Of a stretch of DNA of 64,000 nt, positions 54,625-64,000 are shown piece by piece. The position numbers were made by a program, and so were the translations under genes. The stretch is from Lachnospiraceae bacterium (GTDB lineage: Bacteria > Bacillota > Clostridia > Lachnospirales > Lachnospiraceae), in NCBI GenBank assembly GCA_022483465.1, contig JAKVNF010000004.1, forward strand, positions 43,501 through 107,500, in the 5' to 3' direction. How positions within the stretch are numbered: the first letter of the stretch is position 1; every line of letters begins with the position of its first letter. Below the pieces are notes generated by a model that was given only the letters and a program-made list of their open reading frames with translations, was not told the DNA's origin and did no database searches.

Positions 54625-56304
54625 TCAATTCGTGTACTCCTGATACATGGCCGTGTGGTCGTAGATGGCCTGCCAGGAGCTGTAGGTATCTGCCGAGCAG
54701 AGGATGTAGTGGGAGCCATCATTGGAGATCTGATAGCTGACCGCACAGAACCCCGACTGCTCCACATAGCCCGTCTTCGCGCACAGCACCGTGCCGTGGT
54801 TGTCCGAGTCCTCAATCCGCCGAAGGAACCAGTTGGACACCGTGATGCCCTCCGGGTGCTCGCTGGTGGGCGAGGTGGTCCAGGTGTGGGTGGAGAGGAC
54901 CTTCCGGCAGAGATCGTTCTCCACCGCCGCCTTCATGATCACCGCGATGTCGTAGACTGTGGAGTAGTGGTCCTCGTCGTAGCAGCCCACGCAGTTCGTG
55001 AAATGGGTGTCTGTCAGGCCCAGCTCCTGGGCCTTCTCATTCATCAGCTCCACAAAGGCGTCCTGGCTGCCGGCAGTGTACTCCGCCAGGGCCACCGCCG
55101 CGTCCGCGCCGGAGGGCAGGATCATGCCGTACAGAAGATCCTCCACCGTGGCGGTGTCGCCGGGCATCCAGCAGACCGCGGAGGACTCGTTGACGTAGGC
55201 GAACTCCTCGTTCGCCTGGGTCAGGGTCACCACATCCTTGAGCTGGGTGTCCGGATCCGACATCTGGTCCACCGCGACCAGAAGCGACATGACCTTGGTC
55301 ATCGAGGCCGGGACGATGCGCTCCTTCGGGCTCTTCTTTGCCACGATCTCGCCAGTGTCGGCATTGACAAGAATGCCGTACTGGCTCGTGAAGGTGTGGT
55401 CCCCGTCGCCGATGATGTAGGGATCCGCGCCGGAGGATACCGCCGTGTCGGACGACTCCGAGGAAGCGGCCTCCGCGTCGGAAGTATCGGAAGTTCCCGT
55501 TGTCCCGGCATCCGTGGTCTCCAGCGCCGAATCCTCCGAAGTGGAGGACTCGGAAGCAGAGGACTCTGCATCAGAGCTCCCGGAGGATGCCGCTGCGGCT
55601 GCCTCCGCGGCCACTGCCGCGTCGCAGGGGATCAGCTTGGTGTTGTCATCCTCATAGAACCAGTCGTAGGGCCAGAAGGTGGCCACGTCCGCGGAGTAGT
55701 TCTTGGCGGTGCGGGCGACCTCGATCATCGCCTCCGTGGGCATCGTGGTGCCAGCCTCCGCGCTCTCGGTCCCGCCGGTTGTGCCCTCATAGTCCGGCGT
55801 GCCGATGGCCGCGCCGCCGATGACGGTGCTCCCCGTGCTCTCCGACGAGGCCGCCTGCGCCGTGTTCTCCTCCGCACGCCCGGTGATGGCGAGCCGGCTC
55901 CGCACCAGAAAGACCAGGCCCACCGCCAGCACCGCACAGCCCGTCAGGACCACCGCCAGAATGCAGCGGGCCATCAGGACCTCCTTGCGGCGCTCCTGCT
56001 GCCTGCGGGCGCGCTTTTCCTGCCGGCTGCTGCTCGCCCGGCTCCGGCGCAGCTGCGCCAGGTACTTCTGGTCTGCGCCGTCATCCAGGTTTCCGAGGTC
56101 GTCCAGATCCTCCGGGAAGTCCAAATCCGCATCGTCCAGGTCGGTCTCCTCCCATTCCTGCCGGGGCGCGTCCCCCTCCTCGTCCGGCGTCTCCTCCGAC
56201 TCTGGCTCCGGCGCCTCCTCCGGTACATCGAGGAAGCCGATGCTCAGCCCGTCATCCTCATCCGGATCCCCGTCATAGCGGGGCGTATTATTCCTATTTG
56301 CCAT
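54625..56304 (-). CDS. D-Ala-D-Ala carboxypeptidase (S11) with long acidic cytoplasmic domain
   Basis: A 559-residue type II membrane protein. Residues 1-75 are highly acidic (many Asp/Glu), 85-110 are basic, and 112-134 form a membrane helix. A long Ser/Ala/Thr/Glu-rich low-complexity linker (about 135-300) leads to the S11 peptidase domain. The catalytic S-x-x-K is PASMTKVMS and the K-T-G is CAKTGYVEQSG. The usual S-x-N motif reads PSGADA, with Ala at the Asn position. The extracytoplasmic enzyme presumably trims peptidoglycan stem peptides. The acidic cytoplasmic part is unusual and could bind a division or elongation partner; that is inference. Confidence 0.88.
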   Translation of the reverse strand: MANRNNTPRYDGDPDEDDGLSIGFLDVPEEAPEPESEETPDEEGDAPRQEWEETDLDDADLDFPEDLDDLGNLDDGADQKYLAQLRRSRASSSRQEKRARRQQERRKEVLMARCILAVVLTGCAVLAVGLVFLVRSRLAITGRAEENTAQAASSESTGSTVIGGAAIGTPDYEGTTGGTESAEAGTTMPTEAMIEVARTAKNYSADVATFWPYDWFYEDDNTKLIPCDAAVAAEAAAAASSGSSDAESSASESSTSEDSALETTDAGTTGTSDTSDAEAASSESSDTAVSSGADPYIIGDGDHTFTSQYGILVNADTGEIVAKKSPKERIVPASMTKVMSLLVAVDQMSDPDTQLKDVVTLTQANEEFAYVNESSAVCWMPGDTATVEDLLYGMILPSGADAAVALAEYTAGSQDAFVELMNEKAQELGLTDTHFTNCVGCYDEDHYSTVYDIAVIMKAAVENDLCRKVLSTHTWTTSPTSEHPEGITVSNWFLRRIEDSDNHGTVLCAKTGYVEQSGFCAVSYQISNDGSHYILCSADTYSSWQAIYDHTAMYQEYTN

Positions 56305-56515
56305 ATATCTGAACCTGCACCCTAACCCATCCAGGAGATGGGCATTGTAAAATCTGCGCTAACTCCGCTATCTTACCACAGGTCCCCCGAATCGAAAACA
56401 CCGTGCGCTTAGTGCGGCAAAAGATACAAAGTACAAAAGATGTGCCGATGTGCTTTCCGCAAACCTGTGCTACAATCCCCTTCTGAACATTCGTGAAGAA
56501 GGAGGGCACAGAAAG

Positions 56516-57496
56516 TTGAAAATCAGACGGTTTTTCGCGGGCGTCCTGGGCATCGGGACCGCCCTGGCACTGGCCGTTGGCGCGCCGGTGCCGGCACAGG
56601 CGGCATCCCTGCACATCTCGGACCCGGTGACCTTTTCCGTGGACGACTCCCTGGGCGTCCAGTCCCAATATGTCTCCCTGGTGGATCTCTCCACCGGGCG
56701 CATCGTCGTGGGAAAGAATCAGGATGAGCAGATGAATCCGGCCTCCATGACCAAGGTCATGACCCTGCTGGTCGCCTGTGAGCACCTGAGTGATCTCACC
56801 GCGCCGGTTGCCATCTCCCAGGATGCGATCGACATCGCCGCCAGCACCGGGCTCACCCGGGTGGGCTTTGTGGCCGGCGAGGTGGTCACCGTGGCAGATC
56901 TTTCGTACGGGACCATCCTCCCCTCCGGGGCGGATGCCGCCATCATGCTGGGCCGGACCGTGGCGGGGAGCGATGAGAACTTTGTCGCCCTGATGAACCA
57001 GAAGGCGGCGGTGCTGGGGCTGACTTCCACCCACTTCGTCAACTGCACCGGCATGACAGCGGAGGGCCATCTGACCACCCCCTCCGAGATGGCGGTGATC
57101 CTGCAGGCGGCTATGGAAAATGACATCGCGCGGACCATCCTCACCACCCAGCACTACACCACCACGGCAACGACGCAGCACCCCTCGGGAATCGCCCTGA
57201 CCAACCAGTTCCTCTCCCGCATGAGTGCCCGCACCATTCCCGGCACCTGCCTGGCCGCCAAGACCGGCTACACCCGTGCCGCCATGTGCTGTGCCGCCAG
57301 CTGCTTCGTCTCCTCCACGGGACGGACCTATATCTGTGTGACCGGCCACGCACCCACCGCGGTGCAGGCGGTAGAGGATCAGGCGCAGCTCTACCGCTTC
57401 TACTGCAATGCGGCCTTTGAGAACACCCTCTATCCGCTGCTTGCCTCCATCGGCTATCCCGGCGCCATCCTGGACAGCACCGCATCCGGACAGTAA
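56516..57496 (+). CDS. D-Ala-D-Ala carboxypeptidase (S11), secreted
   Basis: A 326-residue protein starting at TTG 56516, eight bases after GAAGGAGGG; no ATG lies in a good position. It has an N-terminal signal peptide (KIRRFFAGVLGIGTALALAV, then GAPVPAQAA). The S11 domain has S-x-x-K as PASMTKVMT (Ser77, Lys80) and K-T-G as AAKTGYTRAA. As in its divergent neighbour, the S-x-N position reads PSGADA. The usual C-terminal PBP5 beta domain and anchor helix are absent. It is divergently oriented from the other S11 gene, with about 210 bases between them for a shared regulatory region. Confidence 0.88.
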   Translation: MKIRRFFAGVLGIGTALALAVGAPVPAQAASLHISDPVTFSVDDSLGVQSQYVSLVDLSTGRIVVGKNQDEQMNPASMTKVMTLLVACEHLSDLTAPVAISQDAIDIAASTGLTRVGFVAGEVVTVADLSYGTILPSGADAAIMLGRTVAGSDENFVALMNQKAAVLGLTSTHFVNCTGMTAEGHLTTPSEMAVILQAAMENDIARTILTTQHYTTTATTQHPSGIALTNQFLSRMSARTIPGTCLAAKTGYTRAAMCCAASCFVSSTGRTYICVTGHAPTAVQAVEDQAQLYRFYCNAAFENTLYPLLASIGYPGAILDSTASGQ

Positions 57497-57512
57497 ACCA
57501 AAGCCAAATGGA

Positions 57513-57549
57513 ATGAGCGGCATCTCCCGTTTTCGGAGGTGCCGCTCAT
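57513..57549. terminator. Bidirectional terminator between convergent genes
   Basis: ATGAGCGGCATCTCC and GGAGGTGCCGCTCAT pair around a CGTTTTC loop, followed by CTTTTGTT. It lies between the secreted carboxypeptidase and the convergent small gene. Confidence 0.8.
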
Positions 57550-57555
57550 CTTTTG

Positions 57556-57879
57556 TTACCGCAGTTTTGTGAAGACGCGGTCCCGTTCCCGGACAAAACC
57601 AAGTCCCGCAAGGACCTTCTCCGCCCGGGGCAGGTCCTGTGCATCCACGTCCGGGACGTCTTTCTCGAAGATCACCTCCATCCGGGTGCCGGGATCCACC
57701 AGATTCGTCATCCGGGTGATCTTTTTCTCGAAGTCGTCCCCCGCAAACAGGATGTGAAAGACCGCGGTGCCGTCTCCTGCCGTCTCCCGCCGCATCCTGG
57801 TCATCGTCTGCCAGCTCTTCTTTGCCTGATCACTGGTTGTGCTGTGCAGCGTAAATCTCGCATCGATGTCCTGTTCCAT
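57556..57879 (-). CDS. Small conserved-looking hypothetical protein
   Basis: A 107-residue protein starting at ATG 57879 (MEQDIDARFTLHSTTSDQAK) after GGGAGG. It is rich in Asp, Arg and Phe with alternating strands and helices (TAVFHILFAGDDFEKKITRM, MEVIFEKDVPDVDAQDLPRA). There is no signal peptide, so it is probably cytoplasmic. It is the third gene of a HAD-PHP-small protein run with 15-17 base gaps. I do not recognise a family. Confidence 0.7.
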   Translation of the reverse strand: MEQDIDARFTLHSTTSDQAKKSWQTMTRMRRETAGDGTAVFHILFAGDDFEKKITRMTNLVDPGTRMEVIFEKDVPDVDAQDLPRAEKVLAGLGFVRERDRVFTKLR

Positions 57880-57894
57880 GAAATCCTCCCGCAT

Positions 57895-58788
57895 TCAATC
57901 TGTCGCAAAGGGAGCGGTGAAGGCACGCTTCCCGTCCTGATCCACCAGCACCGCCCGAAGGTAGCTCTCCCCGGGCAGGGCCCGGTAGCGGTACACGCCG
58001 TCCGCCTGTCCCCGCAGGATCCGATGGTCGGACCAGGCGAGGTTGCTCGCAAGGTACACACAGGCAAGCGGATCCCGCGTGGTGAGGGTCAGCTCCCGCC
58101 GATCGGTGTCGTAGGAAAGCGCGTCAATCCGCGGCCCCTGGCTTGCATAATAGTTGCCTGCCCGGATGGCCAGCAGCAGATCCTCCGGCCTTTTGGAGGC
58201 GGCGCCCAGCCAGATATACGAGACCGCTGCCTCCTCCGCATAGGTGTGGGCATCGTCCGCCGCCGTGGCGGGAAGCAGGATCCCCTGCTTTGCCCAGAGG
58301 TCAAAGTACAGGGAGGCATCTCCCCGCTGGGGATTCATCGGAAGGTCCGAGATCGAGTTGAAGATCTCCGCCGCGGCAATCCCCCGGCAGCGGAGAATGT
58401 CGGCGGGATCCATCAGCGACCAGGACGGATGGGCCAGGATCGGAATCCCGCCCGCCTCCAGAATGCAGTCGATGATCTCCTCCACCGCGGGGCGGGGTGC
58501 GGTCCGCATCTGCACCGGCCGCTCGTTTCCAATGCACAGGATGTGGAAGATCGGCGCGTGGACGTTGTCCCCGGTGTCCCACTCGGAGCCGGAGAGGACC
58601 GTGATGTCAGGCCGATCTTCCTCCTCTCCGTTGATCCTGTGGTCGGTGACCGCCACAAAGTCGTAGCCCCGCTCGGCATAGAAGCGGATCGCCGCCTCCC
58701 GGTCCAGTGCTCCGTCAGAGCGGGTCGTGTGCATGTGGAGATTTCCCTTGTACCATCCTCCTCGTTCCTGCAATAGCTGTCGTATCAT
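57895..58788 (-). CDS. PHP-domain metallohydrolase (CehA/McbA-like)
   Basis: A 297-residue phosphoesterase of the PHP superfamily. Metal-binding motifs are visible in order: NLHMHTTRSDG (H-x-H), FVAVTDH, IPILAHPSWS and ATAADDAHTY. The WYKGNLHMHT start and length resemble the CehA/McbA-type subgroup, whose known members act on phosphate esters or related bonds. It is cytoplasmic. ATG 58788 follows GAGGA. It is co-directional with the HAD phosphatase upstream (17-base gap), so the pair may act on linked phosphorylated substrates. Substrate unknown. Confidence 0.88.
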   Translation of the reverse strand: MIRQLLQERGGWYKGNLHMHTTRSDGALDREAAIRFYAERGYDFVAVTDHRINGEEEDRPDITVLSGSEWDTGDNVHAPIFHILCIGNERPVQMRTAPRPAVEEIIDCILEAGGIPILAHPSWSLMDPADILRCRGIAAAEIFNSISDLPMNPQRGDASLYFDLWAKQGILLPATAADDAHTYAEEAAVSYIWLGAASKRPEDLLLAIRAGNYYASQGPRIDALSYDTDRRELTLTTRDPLACVYLASNLAWSDHRILRGQADGVYRYRALPGESYLRAVLVDQDGKRAFTAPFATD

Positions 58789-58805
58789 GTCTGTATCCTC
58801 GTCTT

Positions 58806-59630
58806 CTAGTCAAGCAGAAAGCGGTCGATCGCCTCTGCACAGCCGTCTGCATCGTTGGTCCCCACGACGGCACCTGCCGCCGCAAGGACATGGTCATTGG
58901 CATTTCCCATGGCAACCCCAAGTCCTGCCGCCCGAATCATCGGGAGGTCGTTGTCCGCATCCCCCACCGCAATCGCCTCGGAGATCGGAATCCCCAGAAC
59001 GCGGCAGAGGTCCAAAAGGCCGGATCCCTTGTCCACCCCGGCGGGGGAGAGCTCCAGGGAGCTCGTCTCCGCGTAGATGCGCTCGATGGGAAGATTCGAA
59101 AGGCGCTCTGCCGTCCGGATGCTCGCCTCCCGAGAGAGGTGGTAGAGGTTGATCTTCTCGATGCCGCTCTTGCAGTTCCGGATCCAGCTCCGCACATCCG
59201 GGACGGGCGTTGCCACCTGCTCATACAGGGAGAGATAGGGCTCCATGTGCCAGCGGGACATCTGCGGGATCTCGGACCCGGTGACCACCGAGGCGCCCCG
59301 GGACATCGCCTGCACCATCATGTCCTCTTCTCGCGATGCAGCGAGGATCCGGGCAAAGCTGGCCTCTGGCAGCGTCCTGCGGGCAAGGATTTTCTTCTCC
59401 TGCCGGTCGTAGAGGAGAGCCCCGCTCTCCAGCATGCAGTATCTGACGCCGCCCAGGATCTTCTCATAGGGCCCGATCTCCGCCAGGGGACGCCCGGTGG
59501 CAAGGCAGACCGCCTTTCCGCGCTCCCCGGCGCGGCGGATCGCGGCCAGGGTCTTCTCTCCGATCGACTTGTCACTTCGAAGAAGCGTGCCGTCCATGTC
59601 CAGCGCGATCAGTCCATACCGTGGTTTCAT
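58806..59630 (-). CDS. HAD-superfamily phosphatase (Cof type)
   Basis: A 274-residue Cof/YbjI-type HAD hydrolase that dephosphorylates small sugar phosphates or cofactors. Motif I is ALDMDGTLL (catalytic Asp about residue 11), motif II lies near CLATGRP, motif III is in AGVDKGSGLLDL and motif IV is VGDADNDLPMI. A C2-type cap lies between motifs II and III. ATG 59630 follows GGGAGG. It is the first gene of a three-gene run. Confidence 0.92.
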   Translation of the reverse strand: MKPRYGLIALDMDGTLLRSDKSIGEKTLAAIRRAGERGKAVCLATGRPLAEIGPYEKILGGVRYCMLESGALLYDRQEKKILARRTLPEASFARILAASREEDMMVQAMSRGASVVTGSEIPQMSRWHMEPYLSLYEQVATPVPDVRSWIRNCKSGIEKINLYHLSREASIRTAERLSNLPIERIYAETSSLELSPAGVDKGSGLLDLCRVLGIPISEAIAVGDADNDLPMIRAAGLGVAMGNANDHVLAAAGAVVGTNDADGCAEAIDRFLLD

Positions 59631-59681
59631 ACCGGGTACCTCCCTTGTTTTTCCTCCGTGAGTATAGCACACCATGCGAAA

Positions 59682-59716
59682 ACGGGGCGTCTGTCGGATC
59701 CCGACGAACGCCCCGT
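59682..59716 (-). terminator. Terminator after the small cysteine-protein genes
   Basis: ACGGGGCGT...GTCGG/CCGAC...ACGCCCCGT forms a nested stem followed by TTTTCG on the minus strand. Confidence 0.8.
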
Positions 59717-59724
59717 CTCCTCAT

Positions 59725-59940
59725 TCAATGCTGCCGCCGGTACATCGCCGCGATGTCGGCGAACTCCCTCGTCCCCTCGATGTAATCCCGGTAGACGAGA
59801 ACCGGCTCCTTTCCGTGGTAGACCTTGCAGAGACCGCACATGTCGCAGTCGTTGATGCAGTGATAGGTCTCCTCGATATAGGCCTTTCTCTCCTCCTTTG
59901 TCGAACCAGCAAGAGGAGGCGGCCCAAACAGCGGCTGCAT
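59725..59940 (-). CDS. Small cysteine-motif protein 2
   Basis: A 71-residue protein (MQPLFGPPPLAGSTKEERKA). A cysteine cluster CINDCDMCGLC is followed by YRDYIEGTREFADIAAMYRR. Both parts parallel the neighbouring protein, so the two are paralogues. Spacing of C-x3-C-x2-C-x2-C suggests metal or Fe-S binding. It starts one base after the stop of the upstream gene (TGA-C-ATG), so the two are made in step. Function unknown. Confidence 0.75.
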   Translation of the reverse strand: MQPLFGPPPLAGSTKEERKAYIEETYHCINDCDMCGLCKVYHGKEPVLVYRDYIEGTREFADIAAMYRRQH

Positions 59941-59941
59941 G

Positions 59942-60154
59942 TCAGTGCACCATGCTGGAGCGGTACTCCCGGTTGATCTCTGCGATCTCCTTCTTGCCCT
60001 CGATATAGGGCCCGTAGATCGAATCGATGGTGCCGCCGCCGATATTCTCACAGCCGTTGCAGTAGTCGCATGCGCCGCCGCAGACATTCAATGCCTCTGC
60101 CACGATGGCGATCCGCTCCTGCTTTGTGGTGTCCTTGATCAGAATGGATTTCAT
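59942..60154 (-). CDS. Small cysteine-motif protein 1
   Basis: A 70-residue protein (MKSILIKDTTKQERIAIVAE) with the cluster CGGACDYCNGC, then YGPYIEGKKEIAEINREYRS. It has the same order and spacing (C-x3-C-x2-C-x2-C, then Y-x-x-YIEG-x-x-E-x-A-x-I) as the next gene, so they are a tandem duplication. It lies 15 bases after the 163-residue gene upstream. Possible roles are metal binding or redox; no partner can be named. Confidence 0.75.
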   Translation of the reverse strand: MKSILIKDTTKQERIAIVAEALNVCGGACDYCNGCENIGGGTIDSIYGPYIEGKKEIAEINREYRSSMVH

Positions 60155-60169
60155 CTGCTGCCTCCTTCC

Positions 60170-60661
60170 TTATTTCTCCGGATGGGCCTTCTTCATTGGC
60201 GGAAGGCTCCGGATCGCAGGATGCCCGTAGGGGCCCTGCATGCCATCCGTCGGGGGATATGTCCTGTGGGGCGTGTGCTCCAGATGCCGCTCCGCCAGGG
60301 CAAACTTTGTCTTTCTCCGGATGTCCTCCACCGTGCAGACCGGGTCCTTCGTCAGGGGATCCAGGACCAGATAGTCCTGCTCCTCGGAGAACTCGCCCTG
60401 CACCATCCCGCTGATGTGGTGCACCTCCAGCGAGAGGGTAAAGGACAGCCAGCCCTTTTCGTTCAGGCTTCCCGGCGCCTTCAGTGTGATCTCCGGGATC
60501 AGCTGTTTGGGCCAGGTATAGGACATCAGGGTGAGCGTCGTATCGGTCGCCGCATCCTTCCGCAGGATTCTGGCCGTGGTGGCGCTGCCGCCCTCCTCCT
60601 CTTTCACTTCGGTCTCGAGCCAAAAGCGGATGGATCCGCTCTCAAATATCGTACACTGCAT
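60170..60661 (-). CDS. Hypothetical protein
   Basis: A 163-residue protein starting at ATG 60661 (MQCTIFESGSIRFWLETEVK) after GGAGGTGA. The first 110 residues have a beta-strand pattern (TLTLMSYTWPKQLIPEITLK, GWLSFTLSLEVHHISGMVQG). The last 50 are proline- and histidine-rich (HLEHTPHRTYPPTDGMQGPY) and probably unstructured. No signal peptide or membrane helix. It is the first gene of a run with the two small cysteine proteins. Family not recognised. Confidence 0.65.
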   Translation of the reverse strand: MQCTIFESGSIRFWLETEVKEEEGGSATTARILRKDAATDTTLTLMSYTWPKQLIPEITLKAPGSLNEKGWLSFTLSLEVHHISGMVQGEFSEEQDYLVLDPLTKDPVCTVEDIRRKTKFALAERHLEHTPHRTYPPTDGMQGPYGHPAIRSLPPMKKAHPEK

Positions 60662-60766
60662 GCTGGTCACCTCCAAACGGGAACACCTGTATTTCCACTG
60701 CAGAGTGTACCACACGCCGCCCCGCATGTGTGTCACTTCTGCAACGATGCAGAGGACACAAAAAAA

Positions 60767-60787
60767 CTCAGATCGAAATGATCTGAG
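60767..60787 (-). terminator. Terminator of the rRNA-tRNA transcript
   Basis: CTCAGATC-ATTTC-GATCTGAG followed by TTTTTTTGTG on the minus strand, ten bases after tRNA-Cys. Confidence 0.9.
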
Positions 60788-60796
60788 CTCGTTGCG

Positions 60797-60868
60797 AGGT
60801 GAAGACGGGATTTGAACCCGTGAATCAAGGTTTTGCAGACCTTTGCCTTACCACTTGGCTACTTCACC
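60797..60868 (-). tRNA. tRNA-Cys (GCA)
   Basis: The 72-nt cloverleaf has acceptor arms GGTGAAG/CTTCACC, D-arm AGCCAAGTGGTAAGGC, anticodon loop CTGCAAA (anticodon GCA) and T-arm GGGTTCAAATCCC. It is the last gene of the rRNA-tRNA cluster before the terminator. CCA is not encoded. Confidence 0.97.
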
Positions 60869-60891
60869 ATCTCTTGTTCTTTTGTTTCTCG

Positions 60892-60963
60892 TGACTCCGA
60901 CGGGAATTGAACCCATGTTACCGCCGTGAAAGGGCGATGTCTTAACCTCTTGACCACGGAGCC
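60892..60963 (-). tRNA. tRNA-Glu (TTC)
   Basis: The 72-nt cloverleaf has acceptor arms GGCTCCG/CGGAGTC, D-arm GTCAAGAGGTTAAGAC, anticodon loop CTTTCAC (anticodon TTC) and T-arm TGGGTTCAATTCCCG. It lies between tRNA-Cys and tRNA-Asn. Confidence 0.97.
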
Positions 60964-61023
60964 ATTCGCTGCTTTTCACTGCAGATATTTGGGAAAGAAT
61001 CACAGCCAGGCTGCGCTTCTCAG

Positions 61024-61095
61024 CGCCCCGAGTAGGGCTCGAACCTACAACACCGCGGTTAACAGCCGCGTGCTCTACCTTTGAGCTATCGAGGC
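61024..61095 (-). tRNA. tRNA-Asn (GTT)
   Basis: The 72-nt cloverleaf has acceptor arms GCCTCGA/TCGGGGC, D-arm AGCTCAAAGGTAGAGC, anticodon loop CTGTTAA (anticodon GTT) and T-arm TAGGTTCGAGCCCTA. It is the first tRNA after the 23S rRNA, about 80 bases away, with no 5S between. Confidence 0.97.
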
Positions 61096-61174
61096 ATAGG
61101 TGGTACCTTCAAAACCGAATACAAAAATCACTCAGTGACGCAGAACGGATTGTTCTGCCAAGCAAATCAAAGCG

Positions 61175-64000
<2,826 letters not shown>

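Noticed and set aside
52940..56325. Plus-strand frames of about 560 codons over the LTA-synthase-like and carboxypeptidase genes
   Set aside because: Same reason: complement shadows of GC-rich genes with clear motifs on the minus strand.

Overview
The window looks like chromosome of a Bacillota bacterium, most likely a Lachnospiraceae-type clostridium. The evidence is the LuxS, Rrf2, YesM/YesN and LplB/LplC-type proteins, the S11 carboxypeptidases, the 23S and tRNA sequences, and strong AGGAGG ribosome binding sites. No species can be named from sequence alone. Two compositions are visible. The native backbone is GC-rich and covers the atp operon at the left, about 39.0-41.4 kb, and 50.7 kb to the end. 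A more AT-rich block lies at about 12.1-36.2 kb and looks acquired.

Layout. (1) 0.2-6.4 kb: the F1Fo ATP synthase operon on the minus strand, atpB-E-F-A-G-D-C. It has no atpH; instead the alpha subunit carries a delta C-terminal domain fused to its N-terminus. (2) 6.5-11.9 kb: an IS200/IS605 element, a secreted protein, a LysR regulator, truncated gene fragments and a two-ORF IS4-like element. (3) 12.1-36.2 kb: one colinear minus-strand carbohydrate locus. In order of transcription it holds the sensor kinase, AraC-type response regulator, two CUT1 permeases, solute-binding lipoprotein, Gfo/Idh/MocA dehydrogenase, sugar isomerase, second isomerase, second dehydrogenase, GH3, GH28 and an esterase. 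It resembles a pectin/oligogalacturonide or plant-glycan locus and is being dismantled by insertions. (4) 36.3-38.6 kb: decayed ISL3 and IS4-like transposases. (5) 39.0-41.4 kb: a beta-helix protein, a LysR and an Rrf2 regulator. (6) 41.5-50.6 kb: mobile DNA, comprising a second IS200 element, a degenerate tandem array of about 22 bp period, and an IS21 element whose istA is split by two further insertion sequences. (7) 50.7-60.7 kb: housekeeping and cell-wall genes (TPR protein, luxS, an LTA-synthase-like enzyme, two D,D-carboxypeptidases, PHP and HAD hydrolases, a pair of small cysteine proteins). (8) 60.8-64.0 kb: tRNA-Cys, tRNA-Glu, tRNA-Asn and a nearly complete 23S rRNA, all on the minus strand, with no 5S gene between 23S and the tRNAs.

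The most unusual observations are: the delta-alpha fusion; a 308-bp non-autonomous inverted-repeat element present in four copies, each inside a gene, each in the same orientation as that gene and each flanked by an 8-9 bp target duplication; the degenerate 22-bp array at 42.6-43.05 kb; and the nested IS21/IS1182/IS1634-like structure, whose ancestral istA reading frame can be rebuilt exactly. Family assignments rest on motifs and remembered family features; no database search was possible.
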